DNA of 64,000 nt from Paenibacillus sp. FSL H7-0737. Lineage in GTDB: Bacteria; Bacillota; Bacilli; Paenibacillales; Paenibacillaceae. Positions 28,431-39,200 of the stretch are shown here, piece by piece. Made by a program: the position numbers and the translations under genes. The notes beneath the pieces are model-generated. The model was not told the origin of the DNA. It saw only the letters and a list, made by a program, of their open reading frames with translations, and made no database searches. The stretch spans positions 2,170,001 through 2,234,000 of the forward strand of contig NZ_CP009279.1 of assembly GCF_000758545.1 (NCBI RefSeq). The letters run 5' to 3'. Every line of letters begins with the position of its first letter. Positions within the stretch are counted from its first letter, which is position 1.

Positions 28431-29015
28431 TTACCGCTTAGAAAGCTGGTAATAATTATAGCTTTCATTTTCAATCGTAATTTCATTAATTAACTCGAAG
28501 TCACATTTCTGTATAACTTTATTTGAGGGTGTATTGTGTACCAGAGCAATAGCGTTTAATACATCGGTAGAAGTGTGCTCAAACAAATACTTAATTAACC
28601 CCTTGGCAGCTTGTGTGGTATACCCTTTGCCGCGATGATCCTTGGATATGGCATACATGATTTCTCTGTTCGGAGCGGGTAATTCATCCTTCATTCCTGT
28701 ACAGCACCAACCTATAAACTCATTCGTCTCTTTTAAAATAATGCCTAAACGAAGACGAAGCTCCCCGATATTTCCATCCGCTGAGACCGCTTGTAGAAAC
28801 TGTTGGTTTTCTTTTATTTCATAGTTTATTAACCAATCTAGCCGTTGTTCTTTAGGGACATTCCAGTCGGGCAGAAATTCTATGATTTCAGGCTGCGTGG
28901 TAAGTGCGTGAAACTCGTCTAAATCCTCCACTCTAAACTCTCGTAACAGGATATCTTTACATTCAATTGTAAATAAATCGCGTTTTGTTGTTTCATAACC
29001 TACATGGTTATTCAT
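28431..29015 (-). CDS. GNAT-family N-acetyltransferase (RimJ/RimL-like)
   Basis: GGAGAGATG stands before ATG 29015. The 194-residue protein begins with the typical ILLREFRVEDLDEFHALTTQPEIIEFLP. It has the acetyl-CoA-binding HRGKGYTTQAAKGLIKYLF loop and helix and the late ALVHNTPSNKVIQKCDFELI segment. It transfers acetyl from acetyl-CoA to an amine of a protein, peptide or small molecule; the acceptor cannot be told. It is a single gene sharing a terminator with the SLH gene. Confidence 0.88.
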   Translation of the reverse strand: MNNHVGYETTKRDLFTIECKDILLREFRVEDLDEFHALTTQPEIIEFLPDWNVPKEQRLDWLINYEIKENQQFLQAVSADGNIGELRLRLGIILKETNEFIGWCCTGMKDELPAPNREIMYAISKDHRGKGYTTQAAKGLIKYLFEHTSTDVLNAIALVHNTPSNKVIQKCDFELINEITIENESYNYYQLSKR

Positions 29016-29273
29016 ATTTCATCTCTCCTTCATACATTCAAATTCATTTTATCATGAATAAAAAGTACGATTTGGTAATCTTTGATTATAAAAAAAGTTT
29101 TCTTTTATTTCACACAAATATTAATTAGTTAATATATTAATTGATTATAAAGTGTGTTATTATGTTTCGTATAAAGGTTAAATGATTCACGGATGGGGCG
29201 GTTTTGTCGTAGTAATCAGTAGATTGGTTAGGCTTTTATGATTTCTAATACAAAAGATGACAGGTGATCTTCT

Positions 29274-32200
29274 ATGAACAATGACAACAGTAATAAATCT
29301 ATTAATGGTAATTTGATAGCGCATTATAAGTTTGATAACCCCGATCATGTGGGTCAAGATTACTCGGGGAATGGGAACGATGGAACCACTTCAGGGACTA
29401 AGCTGCCATCCATACAGACTGTAGCGGGTAGAAGTGCTGTTTCACTAGCGGGTGGAGAACATGGCACATCCTATATTTCTTTGCCAGATGATCTGCTTAA
29501 AGAGGTCAGCGACCAAACTGGTCTTACTGTCTCGACTTGGATGCATGTAAGTACTGGCGGGAGTTTATGGGAAAGACTGTTCGATTTCGGCAAAGGCGAG
29601 ACAGGACCCTATATTTTTTTAACGCGTAATTTCCGGGGGACTTGTTTTGCGGGGGAAGATTTAGTCGCAGATCCTGGTAAATCCTTTGCTGCTGGTGAAT
29701 GGGTGCACGTTGCCTTTGCGGTCACAGGAACAAAAGGTGGAACACTAAGCAGTGCAGGACCTGTGATGTATGTCAATGGTGAGATCGTTGCGGATGGAAT
29801 GATAAGTCAGACTTCTAGCGGTACATATGCTAAGCTACGCACGTGGTTTGCTACATTTGAGGATCAAGTGAATTATAGTAACAATACGATCGGCAAGTCC
29901 CAGTACGCTGCAGATGTAGATTTTGGCGGCTCTCTTTCGGACTTCCGTGTATATAAAGCGGGATTAACGCAGGACGAAGTGATTGCGATTATGTGCGAGT
30001 CTTTGACAGATGAAGAGATCGTTAAGCTCGCAAAAGATAAATATTTAACCTTCACTAGTTCAATCATCACCAAAGATATCGAATTACCAGCTTCGCTCAT
30101 GGGTGGAAAAGTTGACGTGTCCTGGGTATCCAGTGACTCAGCAATTATTTCTAATGCGGGAGTTGTGAATAAAACCGTCCATTCTGCTAAAGGTGTAACG
30201 CTTACAGCAGTTTTGAAAAAAGGTGACAGTACAGTAGAGAAGAGCTTCACCGTATCTGTGCTCCCAGAAGGTTTGCCACCCTACACCTTAACGATCGACG
30301 GAAACCATGAGATTTTGGATGTTAGCGAAGTTTTATATGGCCTTTTCTATGAGGATATTAATAATGCGGCAGATGGTGGAATTTATGCAGAGCTAGTGCA
30401 GAATCGTTCCTTTGAGTCGTTTGCTTTTGACAGCTATTCGCATGTATGTGGTGTGCACGGGACTTCAACAGGAAGAAATTATACACCTCTTCATGCATGG
30501 TCCGGTGACACGGACAAAATGACGGTTCATCATACAGGCGGCTTGAACGATTTCTTTGGAATCGAAGATAAAGATATGAATGCGCATTATGTGACAGTGG
30601 CAGATGGCGCGACGATCAATAACAGAGGCTTTGCGGATTCCAATCAGCACTGCTCAATGTTTATTAAGAAGGATGCTAAGTATAACTTCACGATTTGGGC
30701 GAAGGCTGAGGCAGCGGGAACAATCACCCTGCAATTGCTCGACAAAGATGGTAAAGCCATTAGCGATACAACGGTAGTTGAGTTGTACGGTGACGGTAAC
30801 TGGAAGAAGTATGGTGTAGAGTCTAAGCTAGTATTAACAGGATCTGAAACTGTACTCGGTCAGCTGGCGTTAACCTTTAACGGTGAGATTTCCATTGATA
30901 TGGTCTCCTTAATGCCGGAAGATGTTTGGGGCGCTGGGGAAGAAGAACGCTCTGCTACAGCTCATGCTAACTATAAAGGAAATTCCAACTATAGATTGCG
31001 AAAAGACTTAGTGAATGCACTCGTCGATCTTCATCCTACATTCTTGCGTTTCCCGGGGGGCTGTATTTCTGAAGGCTCTCACATTTGGGAGAATGTGTAC
31101 GATTGGAAAGAGTCCGTCAACGATATCGAACTTCGCAAAGAGAACTATAATGTATGGGGCTACATGATGACCATGGGTCTTGGATATATGGAGTATTTTC
31201 AATTAGCCGAAGATTTGAATGCAACACCACTTCCGGTTATGGCCTGCGGCGTACTCTGTCAAGCTCGTTCGGATTATGCGAATCCAGCTGGCGGTGCGTT
31301 AAGAGATTATTATGTGAAGAACTTTACGGATCTGATTGATTTCGCGATTAGCATGGATTTTGACAATAACGAGTGGGCCGCTTTGCGTAAAAAGATGGGC
31401 CATGAAGCAGCGTTTGACCTGCGTTACTTGGGTGTGGGGAATGAAAACTGGGGCACAGAGTTTTTTGCCAACTTCGAGTATTTTAAAACAACGATTGATG
31501 AATATATGGTGAAAAACTACCCTGATCATGAACTGACCATTCTTTCTACGGTTGGAGCACAAGCAGATGATGATGCCTATCAACAAGGCTGGAAATTCCT
31601 AAGCGGAAATCTACAGGGCTCGGAACAGATCAGCTTCACGGATGGAACATCGAGTATTGAAGAGACGGTTACCTGGTATGAGAAACAAAAAAACTACATG
31701 GATACGATTGCGGACGAGCATTACTACCGTTCCAACGAGTATTTGTTAGAGAATGCGGATCGCTACAATTACTATTACAGAGCTTATAAAGAAGATGGCA
31801 GCTTGGACGAGGCTGAAACTTCGAAGGTTTTTGTGGGTGAATATGCTTCGACAGATAAAAATACTTTGGCAGGAGCGATTGCTGAAGCAGCGATTATGTC
31901 CAGCTTCGAGAATAACTCTGATGTGATTAGACTAGCTGCAACGGCACCTTTGTTCAATAAGGTATTAACAGATGGCACCTACAGATGGACACCAGATTGT
32001 ATTTGGTTTGATGATGAAACTGTATGGTACACGCCGAACTACTATGTTCAACAGCTGTACGCTAAATATCTCGGCACCAAAGTGGTTGGCACATCGTTCT
32101 CGACATATCGCAACGGGGAAAAGGTAGACCTCATTCCTCACGGAGGAATTGAAGTGGCTGCCGGGAAATCATCTGTAGTTGTGAAGCGGGTGAAGGTTAC

Positions 32201-33032
32201 TTCGAATACGGATGGCAGCGTTATGTTAGAGCAAGATTTTACACAGCCGCTGCATGAAGCTTGGAAAGTCATTCCTGGTTCTGCCGGATATACGATTGAT
32301 CCTTCCAAAGGTCTAGTCTTGAAGGCACAGAACAGCGGGCTGAATGGATTGTATATTCTCAATGACGCGTGGACTAATTATAAAGTAGAGGTCGTTCTTG
32401 AAAAAGCTTCCGGCGAAGATGGCTTCTATGTAGGTGCAGGTCTGACAGACATTTCACCGGAAAATAAAGATGTTATCGAATATGCGATTGGCTATAATGG
32501 CGATGCCACAGGAGTCAAGGTGTACAAGCAAGGGATTGAGGCTTATACACTCGGCGATTATTCCTCTAGTACAGCAGCGGGTAACCTTAGAGCTAGTTGC
32601 TATGAAGAGCTAGCGGATCATACGGAATATACCATCACTGTTAATTATGGTGGAGCAGATGGCAAGCATTTGATTTGCTCTTACACAGATGGCAAGGCAA
32701 CAAGCAAAGTGCTTGATTATAAGCTCGAAGCGTATAACAGAGAATTATACAATTCCGTTACTAAAGATGATAAGCATCTCTATGTGAAGCTTGTGAATGC
32801 GGATCGTGTAGATAAAGCAACGAAGCTTGATCTGAAAGGCTTAAACGTAGCTACTACCGGTAAATGGATTACTTTAACGGGCGATGCTTCGCTAGTTCAC
32901 ACACCTAATGTGAACAGAAAAAATGATGAGAAGGTTACTCCAGTTGAAACGGAAATCAGGTTTGATAAAGACACTGCAATTGTAAATCTAGCTGCCCATT
33001 CTGTGAACGTGATTGTTCTGGATCTTATTTAA
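29274..33032 (+). CDS. GH51 alpha-L-arabinofuranosidase with N-terminal LamG domain, no signal peptide
   Basis: AGGTGAT precedes ATG 29274; an in-frame TGA four codons upstream excludes a longer N-terminus, so no signal peptide exists. Residues 10-240 form a LamG/concanavalin-like domain (LIAHYKFDN to GGSLSDFRVYKAGLT). Residues about 245-335 are an atrophied bacterial Ig-like domain. From about 340 a GH51 enzyme follows: YGLFYEDINNAADGG, FLRFPGGCISEG, acid/base E724 in GVGNENWG and nucleophile E856 in VFVGEYAS. The C-terminal part (about 985-1252) has a further concanavalin-like region and the GH51 beta-sandwich. It should remove arabinofuranosyl groups from arabinan or arabinoxylan pieces. 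The multi-domain build with no export signal is odd. Confidence 0.9.
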   Translation: MNNDNSNKSINGNLIAHYKFDNPDHVGQDYSGNGNDGTTSGTKLPSIQTVAGRSAVSLAGGEHGTSYISLPDDLLKEVSDQTGLTVSTWMHVSTGGSLWERLFDFGKGETGPYIFLTRNFRGTCFAGEDLVADPGKSFAAGEWVHVAFAVTGTKGGTLSSAGPVMYVNGEIVADGMISQTSSGTYAKLRTWFATFEDQVNYSNNTIGKSQYAADVDFGGSLSDFRVYKAGLTQDEVIAIMCESLTDEEIVKLAKDKYLTFTSSIITKDIELPASLMGGKVDVSWVSSDSAIISNAGVVNKTVHSAKGVTLTAVLKKGDSTVEKSFTVSVLPEGLPPYTLTIDGNHEILDVSEVLYGLFYEDINNAADGGIYAELVQNRSFESFAFDSYSHVCGVHGTSTGRNYTPLHAWSGDTDKMTVHHTGGLNDFFGIEDKDMNAHYVTVADGATINNRGFADSNQHCSMFIKKDAKYNFTIWAKAEAAGTITLQLLDKDGKAISDTTVVELYGDGNWKKYGVESKLVLTGSETVLGQLALTFNGEISIDMVSLMPEDVWGAGEEERSATAHANYKGNSNYRLRKDLVNALVDLHPTFLRFPGGCISEGSHIWENVYDWKESVNDIELRKENYNVWGYMMTMGLGYMEYFQLAEDLNATPLPVMACGVLCQARSDYANPAGGALRDYYVKNFTDLIDFAISMDFDNNEWAALRKKMGHEAAFDLRYLGVGNENWGTEFFANFEYFKTTIDEYMVKNYPDHELTILSTVGAQADDDAYQQGWKFLSGNLQGSEQISFTDGTSSIEETVTWYEKQKNYMDTIADEHYYRSNEYLLENADRYNYYYRAYKEDGSLDEAETSKVFVGEYASTDKNTLAGAIAEAAIMSSFENNSDVIRLAATAPLFNKVLTDGTYRWTPDCIWFDDETVWYTPNYYVQQLYAKYLGTKVVGTSFSTYRNGEKVDLIPHGGIEVAAGKSSVVVKRVKVTSNTDGSVMLEQDFTQPLHEAWKVIPGSAGYTIDPSKGLVLKAQNSGLNGLYILNDAWTNYKVEVVLEKASGEDGFYVGAGLTDISPENKDVIEYAIGYNGDATGVKVYKQGIEAYTLGDYSSSTAAGNLRASCYEELADHTEYTITVNYGGADGKHLICSYTDGKATSKVLDYKLEAYNRELYNSVTKDDKHLYVKLVNADRVDKATKLDLKGLNVATTGKWITLTGDASLVHTPNVNRKNDEKVTPVETEIRFDKDTAIVNLAAHSVNVIVLDLI

Positions 33033-33045
33033 TAGAAAAGATAGC

Positions 33046-33082
33046 ATTCAGCGCGCGCCGATATCACCTCGGCGCGTGTTGT
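33046..33082 (+). terminator. Hairpin after the GH51 gene, probable terminator
   Basis: A GC-rich stem CGCGCCGA/TCGGCGCG (about 33054-33076) is followed by an imperfect T tract (TGTTGTTGTTT). Confidence 0.5.
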
Positions 33083-33220
33083 TGTTTAAGAAGGCTTGTA
33101 ATCGGTTGATGTTTATATAGGGAGAACTGTCCACTTCTTGATGAATCTCTGAATCTAACATACACTGGTGAAAGCACAATCACCCGAATGACTCTCCATC
33201 CTGCGATCCTCCCAGAATAT

Positions 33221-33330
33221 TTTTTCAAAATATAAGAAAGTATAAGTTTCACGCTATACATCATCCTTATATTTCTCGCTTAAACGCTTACCGTCCTTGT
33301 AAGGACGCCGAAGGCGTTTATGCTTGCCAC
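33221..33330 (+). repeat. Structured intergenic repeat, copy 1 (about 110 bp)
   Basis: This matches 47411-47523 at roughly 85 percent by eye. Internal pairings: AAATATAAG with CTTATATTT enclosing GTATA/TATAC; then GCTTAAACGC with GCGTTTATGC (one mismatch) enclosing GTCCTT/AAGGAC. It ends about 60 bp before the serine-acetyltransferase-like gene, in the same orientation. Candidate small RNA, leader element or mobile repeat. The rest of 33083-33391 shows no convincing gene. Confidence 0.7.
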
Positions 33331-33391
33331 ACTAAGGCTTTCATTTCACGAGAATATAGTTCATATCTTGCCCCAATAGGAGGATGATACA

Positions 33392-33913
33392 ATGATGAAA
33401 TTATTCAAAACGGACTGGAAGGCGAATCTAAAAAATCCACAAACGATTATGGCTTTGTTTACTTATCGTTTTGGAAATTGGGTGTATTATCGGGTGAAAA
33501 GTGGCCTGATCCGCAAACCTTTGTGGCTCCTATATCGAATAATGGATGTGCTTTTTGTTCGAATTGTTGCCAGTGGAGAGCTTCATGCAGAGGCTCAAAT
33601 TGGTGATGCACTTCATTTACCGCATGGGTTAAATGGAATTATCATTAGTCCTAAAGCGGTGATTGGCAACAACGCTACTATTTTTCACCAAGTGACCATT
33701 GGGGGGAGAAATAACTTAGGGGAACCCGTGATTGGTGATAGAGCATTTATCGGAGTAGGTTCTAAGATACTAGGCCCGGTTACGCTGGGGAACGATGTTA
33801 ATATCGGAGCTATGTCTGTTGTGGTTAAAGATGTGCCGGATAATGCTTCGGCAGTAGGGATTCCTGCCAGAAATATTTTAAGAGATGAACCCAAACCTGA
33901 GAATACAAGATAA
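33392..33913 (+). CDS. Serine O-acetyltransferase-like left-handed beta-helix acetyltransferase
   Basis: AGGAGG lies eight bases before ATG 33392. The 173-residue protein has a short helical N-terminus (about 1-60) and hexapeptide repeats (about 65-160): AEAQIGDALHLPHGLNGIIISPKAVIGNNATIFHQVTIGGRN and then IGDRAFIGVGSKILGPVTLGNDVNIGAMSVV. It ends with the acetyl-CoA loop GIPARNI. This resembles CysE-type transferases but with a shortened N-terminal domain, as in acetyltransferases of surface polysaccharide and serine. The acceptor is uncertain. The structured repeat at 33221 lies upstream and could be its leader. Confidence 0.8.
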   Translation: MMKLFKTDWKANLKNPQTIMALFTYRFGNWVYYRVKSGLIRKPLWLLYRIMDVLFVRIVASGELHAEAQIGDALHLPHGLNGIIISPKAVIGNNATIFHQVTIGGRNNLGEPVIGDRAFIGVGSKILGPVTLGNDVNIGAMSVVVKDVPDNASAVGIPARNILRDEPKPENTR

Positions 33914-34023
33914 CGGCGGGATGTTCTATTACATAGGGTATCGCTTTATTTTAAAAAGTTACAGGGTATAATTAAAGCATCCAAGAAATCTTCTAATAAC
34001 CTTCTAGAGATCGGAGTAATGAA

Positions 34024-35856
34024 ATGAAATATAGCAATTTAGAAGAGTGTGTTAATGATTTAGAGAAACATGGACATTTGGTTCGTATTCGTGAAGAAGT
34101 GGACCCTTATCTGGAGATGGCCGCGATTCACTTGAAGGTTTATGAAGCTGGTGGCCCTGCATTATTATTTGAAAATGTAAAAGGCTCGAAATTTCGTGCC
34201 TTATCTAACCTTTTTGGAACGCTAGAGCGCAGTAAGTTTATTTTTCGGCGTACTTGGAACTCCACACATAACGTAATTGCACTTCGTAACGATCCTATGA
34301 AGGCACTTAAGAATCCTTTTAAATATGTAGGGACAGGACTATCTGCGAGAAAAGCATTGCCTATTAAAAAGCCGGGTGGTCTACCAAGTGGTTTTCAGGA
34401 AGTCAGTATTTCTGATCTTCCGCTGATCACACATTGGCCGGAGGATGGTGGCGCTTTTGTCACATTGCCGCAAGTGTATTCCGAAGATCCAGACAAGCCT
34501 GGCATTATGAATTCCAATCTGGGGATGTACCGTGTTCAGTTGAATGGTAATGATTATGAACTCAATAAAGAGGTTGGTATTCACTATCAAATTCACCGCG
34601 GTATCGGCGTGCATCAAGAAAGAGCCAATCGAAAAGGAGAACCGCTTAAAGTGAGCTGTTTTATCGGCGGACCTCCAGCGCATACGTTATCGGCTGTAAT
34701 GCCTTTGCCTGAGGGTATGAGTGAGATGATCGTTGCCGGTTTACTTTCGGGACGTCATTTCAGCTATAGCTATGTAGATGGATATTGCATTAGTAATGAT
34801 GCGGATTTTGTGATCACAGGGGAAATTCATCCTGGTGAGACGAAGCCGGAAGGACCTTTTGGCGATCATTTAGGCTATTACAGCTTAGTGCATCCTTTTC
34901 CAGTTATGAAAGTACATAAAGTGTACGCTAAAAAGAATGCAATCTTTCCATTTACGGTTGTCGGCAGACCCCCACAAGAGGATACCGCTTTTGGTGAGTT
35001 AATTCACGAGTTAACGGGTGGAGCTATCCGACAAGAAATCCCGGGTGTCAAAGAAGTTCATGCAGTAGATGCTGCTGGTGTTCATCCCCTTTTGTTTGCG
35101 ATTGGCAGTGAACGTTATACACCTTATCAACAAGTGAAGCAGCCAGCGGAGATTCTTACGATCGCGAATCGGATATTAGGCACAGGTCAGCTTAGTTTAG
35201 CTAAATTCTTGTTTATTACAGCCGAAGAGAAACAACCTATCAGCACACATGATGTTGAGGATTTCTTGACGTATATTTTAGAGCGAATTAATCTTCGCAG
35301 AGATATTCATTTCTATACGAATACAACGATTGATACCCTTGATTATTCTGGTACAGGACTAAACAGCGGAAGTAAGGTGATTTTCGCTGCGGTTGGGGAG
35401 AAGAAAAGAGAGCTATGTACAGAGGTTCCTGACATACTTGAAGAACTACAGGGATTTGGACATGCAAAGATGGTGATGCCGGGTCTCGTGGCGCTTCAAG
35501 GCTCTAAATTCACTACTTACGCTGAAGCAGCGCAGGAAATGAACAAGCTTAGCGAAGCGATTCAAGTACAGGGAGCACTCCCATCTTGTCCGATGATTAT
35601 TGTATGTGATAATAGCGAGTTCTTAAGTGATAGAATTGAGAATTTCCTATGGGCGACGTTCACACGCAGCAATCCTTCTCATGATATATATGGCGTGAAC
35701 AGTTCAACGGAGTATAAGCATTGGTCATGTGATAACGTGATTATTGATGCGCGTGTAAAACCTCATCAAGCGCCACCATTAATTCCGGATCCAGTGGTTC
35801 AAAAGCATATCGAACGATTATTTGCTCCAGGTGGGAGCTTAAACGGTAAGATCTAA
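34024..35856 (+). CDS. UbiD-family decarboxylase (prenylated-FMN dependent)
   Basis: GGAG precedes ATG 34024. The 610-residue protein has the UbiD order: GGPALLFENVKGSKF at the N-terminus, the prenyl-FMN and metal-binding stretch around IHYQIHRGIGVHQERA, CFIGGPPAHTLSA, and EGPFGDHLGYYS carrying the conserved acidic residue. The C-terminal domain follows (SLAKFLFITAEE, then LPSCPMIIVCDNS). It catalyses reversible decarboxylation of unsaturated or aromatic acids. It is longer than BsdC-type proteins and nearer in size to the menaquinone-associated group. No UbiX flavin prenyltransferase is in the window, so cofactor supply must come from elsewhere. The substrate is unknown. Confidence 0.88.
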   Translation: MKYSNLEECVNDLEKHGHLVRIREEVDPYLEMAAIHLKVYEAGGPALLFENVKGSKFRALSNLFGTLERSKFIFRRTWNSTHNVIALRNDPMKALKNPFKYVGTGLSARKALPIKKPGGLPSGFQEVSISDLPLITHWPEDGGAFVTLPQVYSEDPDKPGIMNSNLGMYRVQLNGNDYELNKEVGIHYQIHRGIGVHQERANRKGEPLKVSCFIGGPPAHTLSAVMPLPEGMSEMIVAGLLSGRHFSYSYVDGYCISNDADFVITGEIHPGETKPEGPFGDHLGYYSLVHPFPVMKVHKVYAKKNAIFPFTVVGRPPQEDTAFGELIHELTGGAIRQEIPGVKEVHAVDAAGVHPLLFAIGSERYTPYQQVKQPAEILTIANRILGTGQLSLAKFLFITAEEKQPISTHDVEDFLTYILERINLRRDIHFYTNTTIDTLDYSGTGLNSGSKVIFAAVGEKKRELCTEVPDILEELQGFGHAKMVMPGLVALQGSKFTTYAEAAQEMNKLSEAIQVQGALPSCPMIIVCDNSEFLSDRIENFLWATFTRSNPSHDIYGVNSSTEYKHWSCDNVIIDARVKPHQAPPLIPDPVVQKHIERLFAPGGSLNGKI

Positions 35857-35863
35857 CCATAAC

Positions 35864-35900
35864 TCAAAGACCTTCTTGGGAAACCAAAGAGGTCTTTTTG
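35864..35900 (+). terminator. Intrinsic terminator after the ubiD-like gene
   Basis: AAAGACCT pairs with AGGTCTTT around a loop, followed by TTT. Confidence 0.75.
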
Positions 35901-36274
35901 CTGTTTTTTGAAATGATTTTACTCATATGAAATTAAAAATGTATAGGTGTATTCTGGGTTTTATGTCCCAGCTTGTCACGAAATCGTAGGATTTTATAAC
36001 TATAGGCGAGTGATTTGAACGGTTTAGTGTATGATAAACTCTGTTTTTTAAATGTTCATAGTGAAACTTAGGTGGTAGTATCGTGTTGGATATGAGTGCA
36101 TCTGGAAATAATTATCCAGAAAAGTGTCTGAGCAAGGAGGAGGGGATACGCGCACGAAGTGAACTTATATTTGAAGAACGAATGACAATGAAACTTATTG
36201 TAAGCGTTTACTACAACGGGGCCAGATGCGTACTAAGTTCTTTCAATCATAAGAAAGCGGGTGAAGCACGGAAG
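35901..36274 (+). other. Long leader region before the CE12-PL11 gene
   Basis: An open frame from GTG 36083, with AGGTGG seven bases upstream, runs through this stretch in phase with the big CDS. It would put 64 polar residues before the signal peptide. The cre-like site at 36199 and an AAGGAGGAGGGG at 36135 with no usable start in frame fit better with untranslated leader. A CTGGA/TCCAG hairpin lies near 36102. Confidence 0.45.
36199..36212 (+). promoter_or_regulatory. Catabolite-responsive element-like (cre) site
   Basis: TGTAAGCGTTTACT fits TGWAANCGNTNWCA at 13 of 14 positions. It lies 63 bp before the chosen start of the rhamnogalacturonan enzyme, a usual place for CcpA repression of a polysaccharide lyase gene. 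Confidence 0.5.
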
Positions 36275-39200
36275 ATGAAGAGAAATAAAATGGGGAATAA
36301 AATACTTATTGTGTTATTGTCGTGGGTCTTCATTTGTTCATCTCTATTTCCCTCTACAACATTTGGAGTGCAACCAGCCAGTGCGGATTCAGGTCCAATA
36401 ACTTTGCGATATGATTTTGGAACGGCAACAAGTCCTGTAATGAGTGGTTATACAGCTGTGCATGAATCAAAGTTGTATACGAAGGAGCTAGGATATGGTT
36501 TAGATCAGGCGGTTGCTTCGAGAAATCGCTCGGGCGGAGATGAACTGACTAATGATTTTGTACTGGGATTGTCCTACGCCTTTCTAGTGGATCTTCCTAA
36601 TGGGGATTACGATGTGACTGTATTCTCAGGAGATTTATTGGCAGGTACAAGTACAACTAAAACTACGATTACCTTGGAAGGAATAACGGCCGGTTCAATA
36701 AGCAGCAAGCAGGCTGTAAATCAAGCCACCTACCGCACGACTGTCCAAGACGGTCAACTAACCGTTGGCATCACGGGTACAGGGGTTGGCGGGTATTTAA
36801 ATGGACTTATGATTCAGCAAATCGTGCCGGGTCCACTGCAGGCTCCTGAGGGCTTAGCGGTTACGAATCTCTCGCCCACTGCGGTCTCTCTCGGGTGGAG
36901 CAGCGTGACAGAAGCAGTCTATTACAATATATATCGGACAGAGCTTCCTAGCGGGACTATTCAATCGGTAGCTCAAGTTACTGCTAACAGCTACGTGGAT
37001 TCAGACGTAAATGAAGGCAGTGGCTACATTTATAATGTGTCTGCTGTTAAAGGCAGCGGTGAGGAGTCTGCTTTGAGTGCACCTGTGACGGTAGATGAAA
37101 TTCCGGGGGCAGAGGTTCCGGCAGTACCAACGGGCCTTTCGATTGTCAGCGTGGGTGCGAGTTCTGTTCAGCTAAGTTGGAACAACGTGGCGGGAGCTAC
37201 CCGTTATACAATCTTAAGGTCTGATTCAGCAGATGGAACCTTCCATGAGATTGGGAAGTCGGAGACGGCGACATTTACAGATGTAGCAGTGGATACCTCT
37301 AAACGGCAATATTATGGGGTAAAAGCTGCTAATGTCCAAGGAGAATCCCAGTTATCTAATAAAGTGAAAAGTTTGGTATACACGCCACCGGTAACATTGC
37401 CAGATGGAAATGTATATTCCTTTGATTTTGGCCCAGGTGCTGCGGCGGAAGGTTATCTTAAGGTAGATGCCGGAGTATCTTATTCTCCTGCCGTCAAATA
37501 TGGCTTTACGGATATATCAAAGGTAACTGGTGTAGACCGGGGAACCTCTGATCCTTTGCGATCAGACTTTGTAGTACCTAAGGATACTACTTTTAATGTG
37601 GATTTACCGAATGGCGATTATACTGTGTCACTTATCGCTGGAGATAGCGCCGGAGACACAGACATTGGCATCAAGGTTGAATCCATTCAAAAGGTTCAGC
37701 AGACAAGTAAAACAAATGGTCAGTATTTGGAAATGAACTTTGACATCGCTTTGGTGGATGGACAAATGAACTTGGTATTCTCTGGCACGAAGCCTAATAT
37801 CAATGCACTGGTGATTACTAAGCAGCCAAATCGTCCTGCTAATGAATTGCCTGCAGTTTATATTGCGGGTGATTCAACTGTGCAGACTTACGATCCTTAC
37901 TGGATACCACAGGCTGGCTGGGGACAAATGATTCCTGATTTCTTTAGCGAGGAAGTAACGTTTAAGAATCACGCTATCGGAGGCCGCAGCTCTAAGTCAT
38001 TTATTGTAGAGGGGCGGCTGGATGAAGTACTGCGAAAGATACAGCCAGGTGATTATTTCCTTATCCAATTTGGCCACAATGACGCAACGATCAGTGTTCC
38101 TGATCGGTATGCCTCTCCAGCAGATTACAAAAATTATTTAAAAACGTATGTCGAGGGTGCCAGACAAAGAGGAGCGACTCCGATTCTGGTGACCCCGATG
38201 GGCCGCAGAGATTATAATGCTGCCACGGAAAAATTTAATGTGAGTTTCCCTGAATATGTGCAGGCGATGAAAGAGGTATCCAATGAGCTGCATGTGGAAT
38301 TGGTTGATCTTAGCGCGCTAAGTGTCGCTTATTACAATTCGATCGGTTTTGCAGCTACACGCTCTGTATTCCTTCACCTCGATGCAGGGATATATGGTGC
38401 TTTTCCGAATGGGTCGGCAGACGATACTCACTTTCAAGAGTACGGAGCGATTCAAATGGCTCGTCTGCTGGCCAAAGGAATAGAGCAATTAAACATTCCG
38501 CTCTCCAGCTTTGTACAGGACATTAAGCAGCCAGAAACAGTGCCTGCCAAGCCACAAGGTCTTGTAGCGGGAAGTATCAGTAATGCAGGTGCAGTACTGA
38601 AATGGGATAAAGTAGAGGGTGCTGATATTTATAAAATCTATCGTAAGCTAGCGTCAGAAGCTGAAACTGCTTACGCATTGGCAGGAACTGCCACTGTTCC
38701 AACTTTAACATTAAGCGGAATGGCGGAAGGTAACAGCTACTCCGTTCGAGTGACTGCAGTAAATGGGTTAGGAGAGTCTGAGCCTTCAGATGAAGTTAAG
38801 CTGACTACGAAGTCCGCTCAATATCGTTATGATTTTGGACCTGTTGGCTCACCCCTTGCCGCAGGTTATACGGAAGTGAACCGTAATGTACTTTATACAA
38901 CAGAACGTGGCTATGGCTTGTCCTCAAGTGAAGATATGAGTGATCGAGATCGCGGTAGTGCGACTGATGCTCTTCGTAGAGATTTCGTGATCTATTTTGG
39001 AGGCTCGTATGAATTTAAAGTTGATTTACCGAATGGTTATTATTCCGTTAAGACCTATACCGGAGATTGGATTGGTTCTACCAAGACGAACGTAGCAATT
39101 GAAGGCAAAGATTATGGAACAGTCTCTTCAGGTAAGGAAAATATTGCTGAGAAGCTGTATAACCAGATCGCTGTCAAAGACGGTCAGATGAATCTTGTTT

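Noticed and set aside
33064..33264. 66-codon minus-strand frame between the GH51 and acetyltransferase genes
   Set aside because: Its first codons come from the complement of the structured repeat (33221-33330), there is no good ribosome site, and the product looks like no protein family.
36083..36274. N-terminal extension of the CE12-PL11 gene from GTG 36083 with a good ribosome site
   Set aside because: It would bury the signal peptide behind 64 polar residues and include a cre-like site. I kept it as an alternative only.
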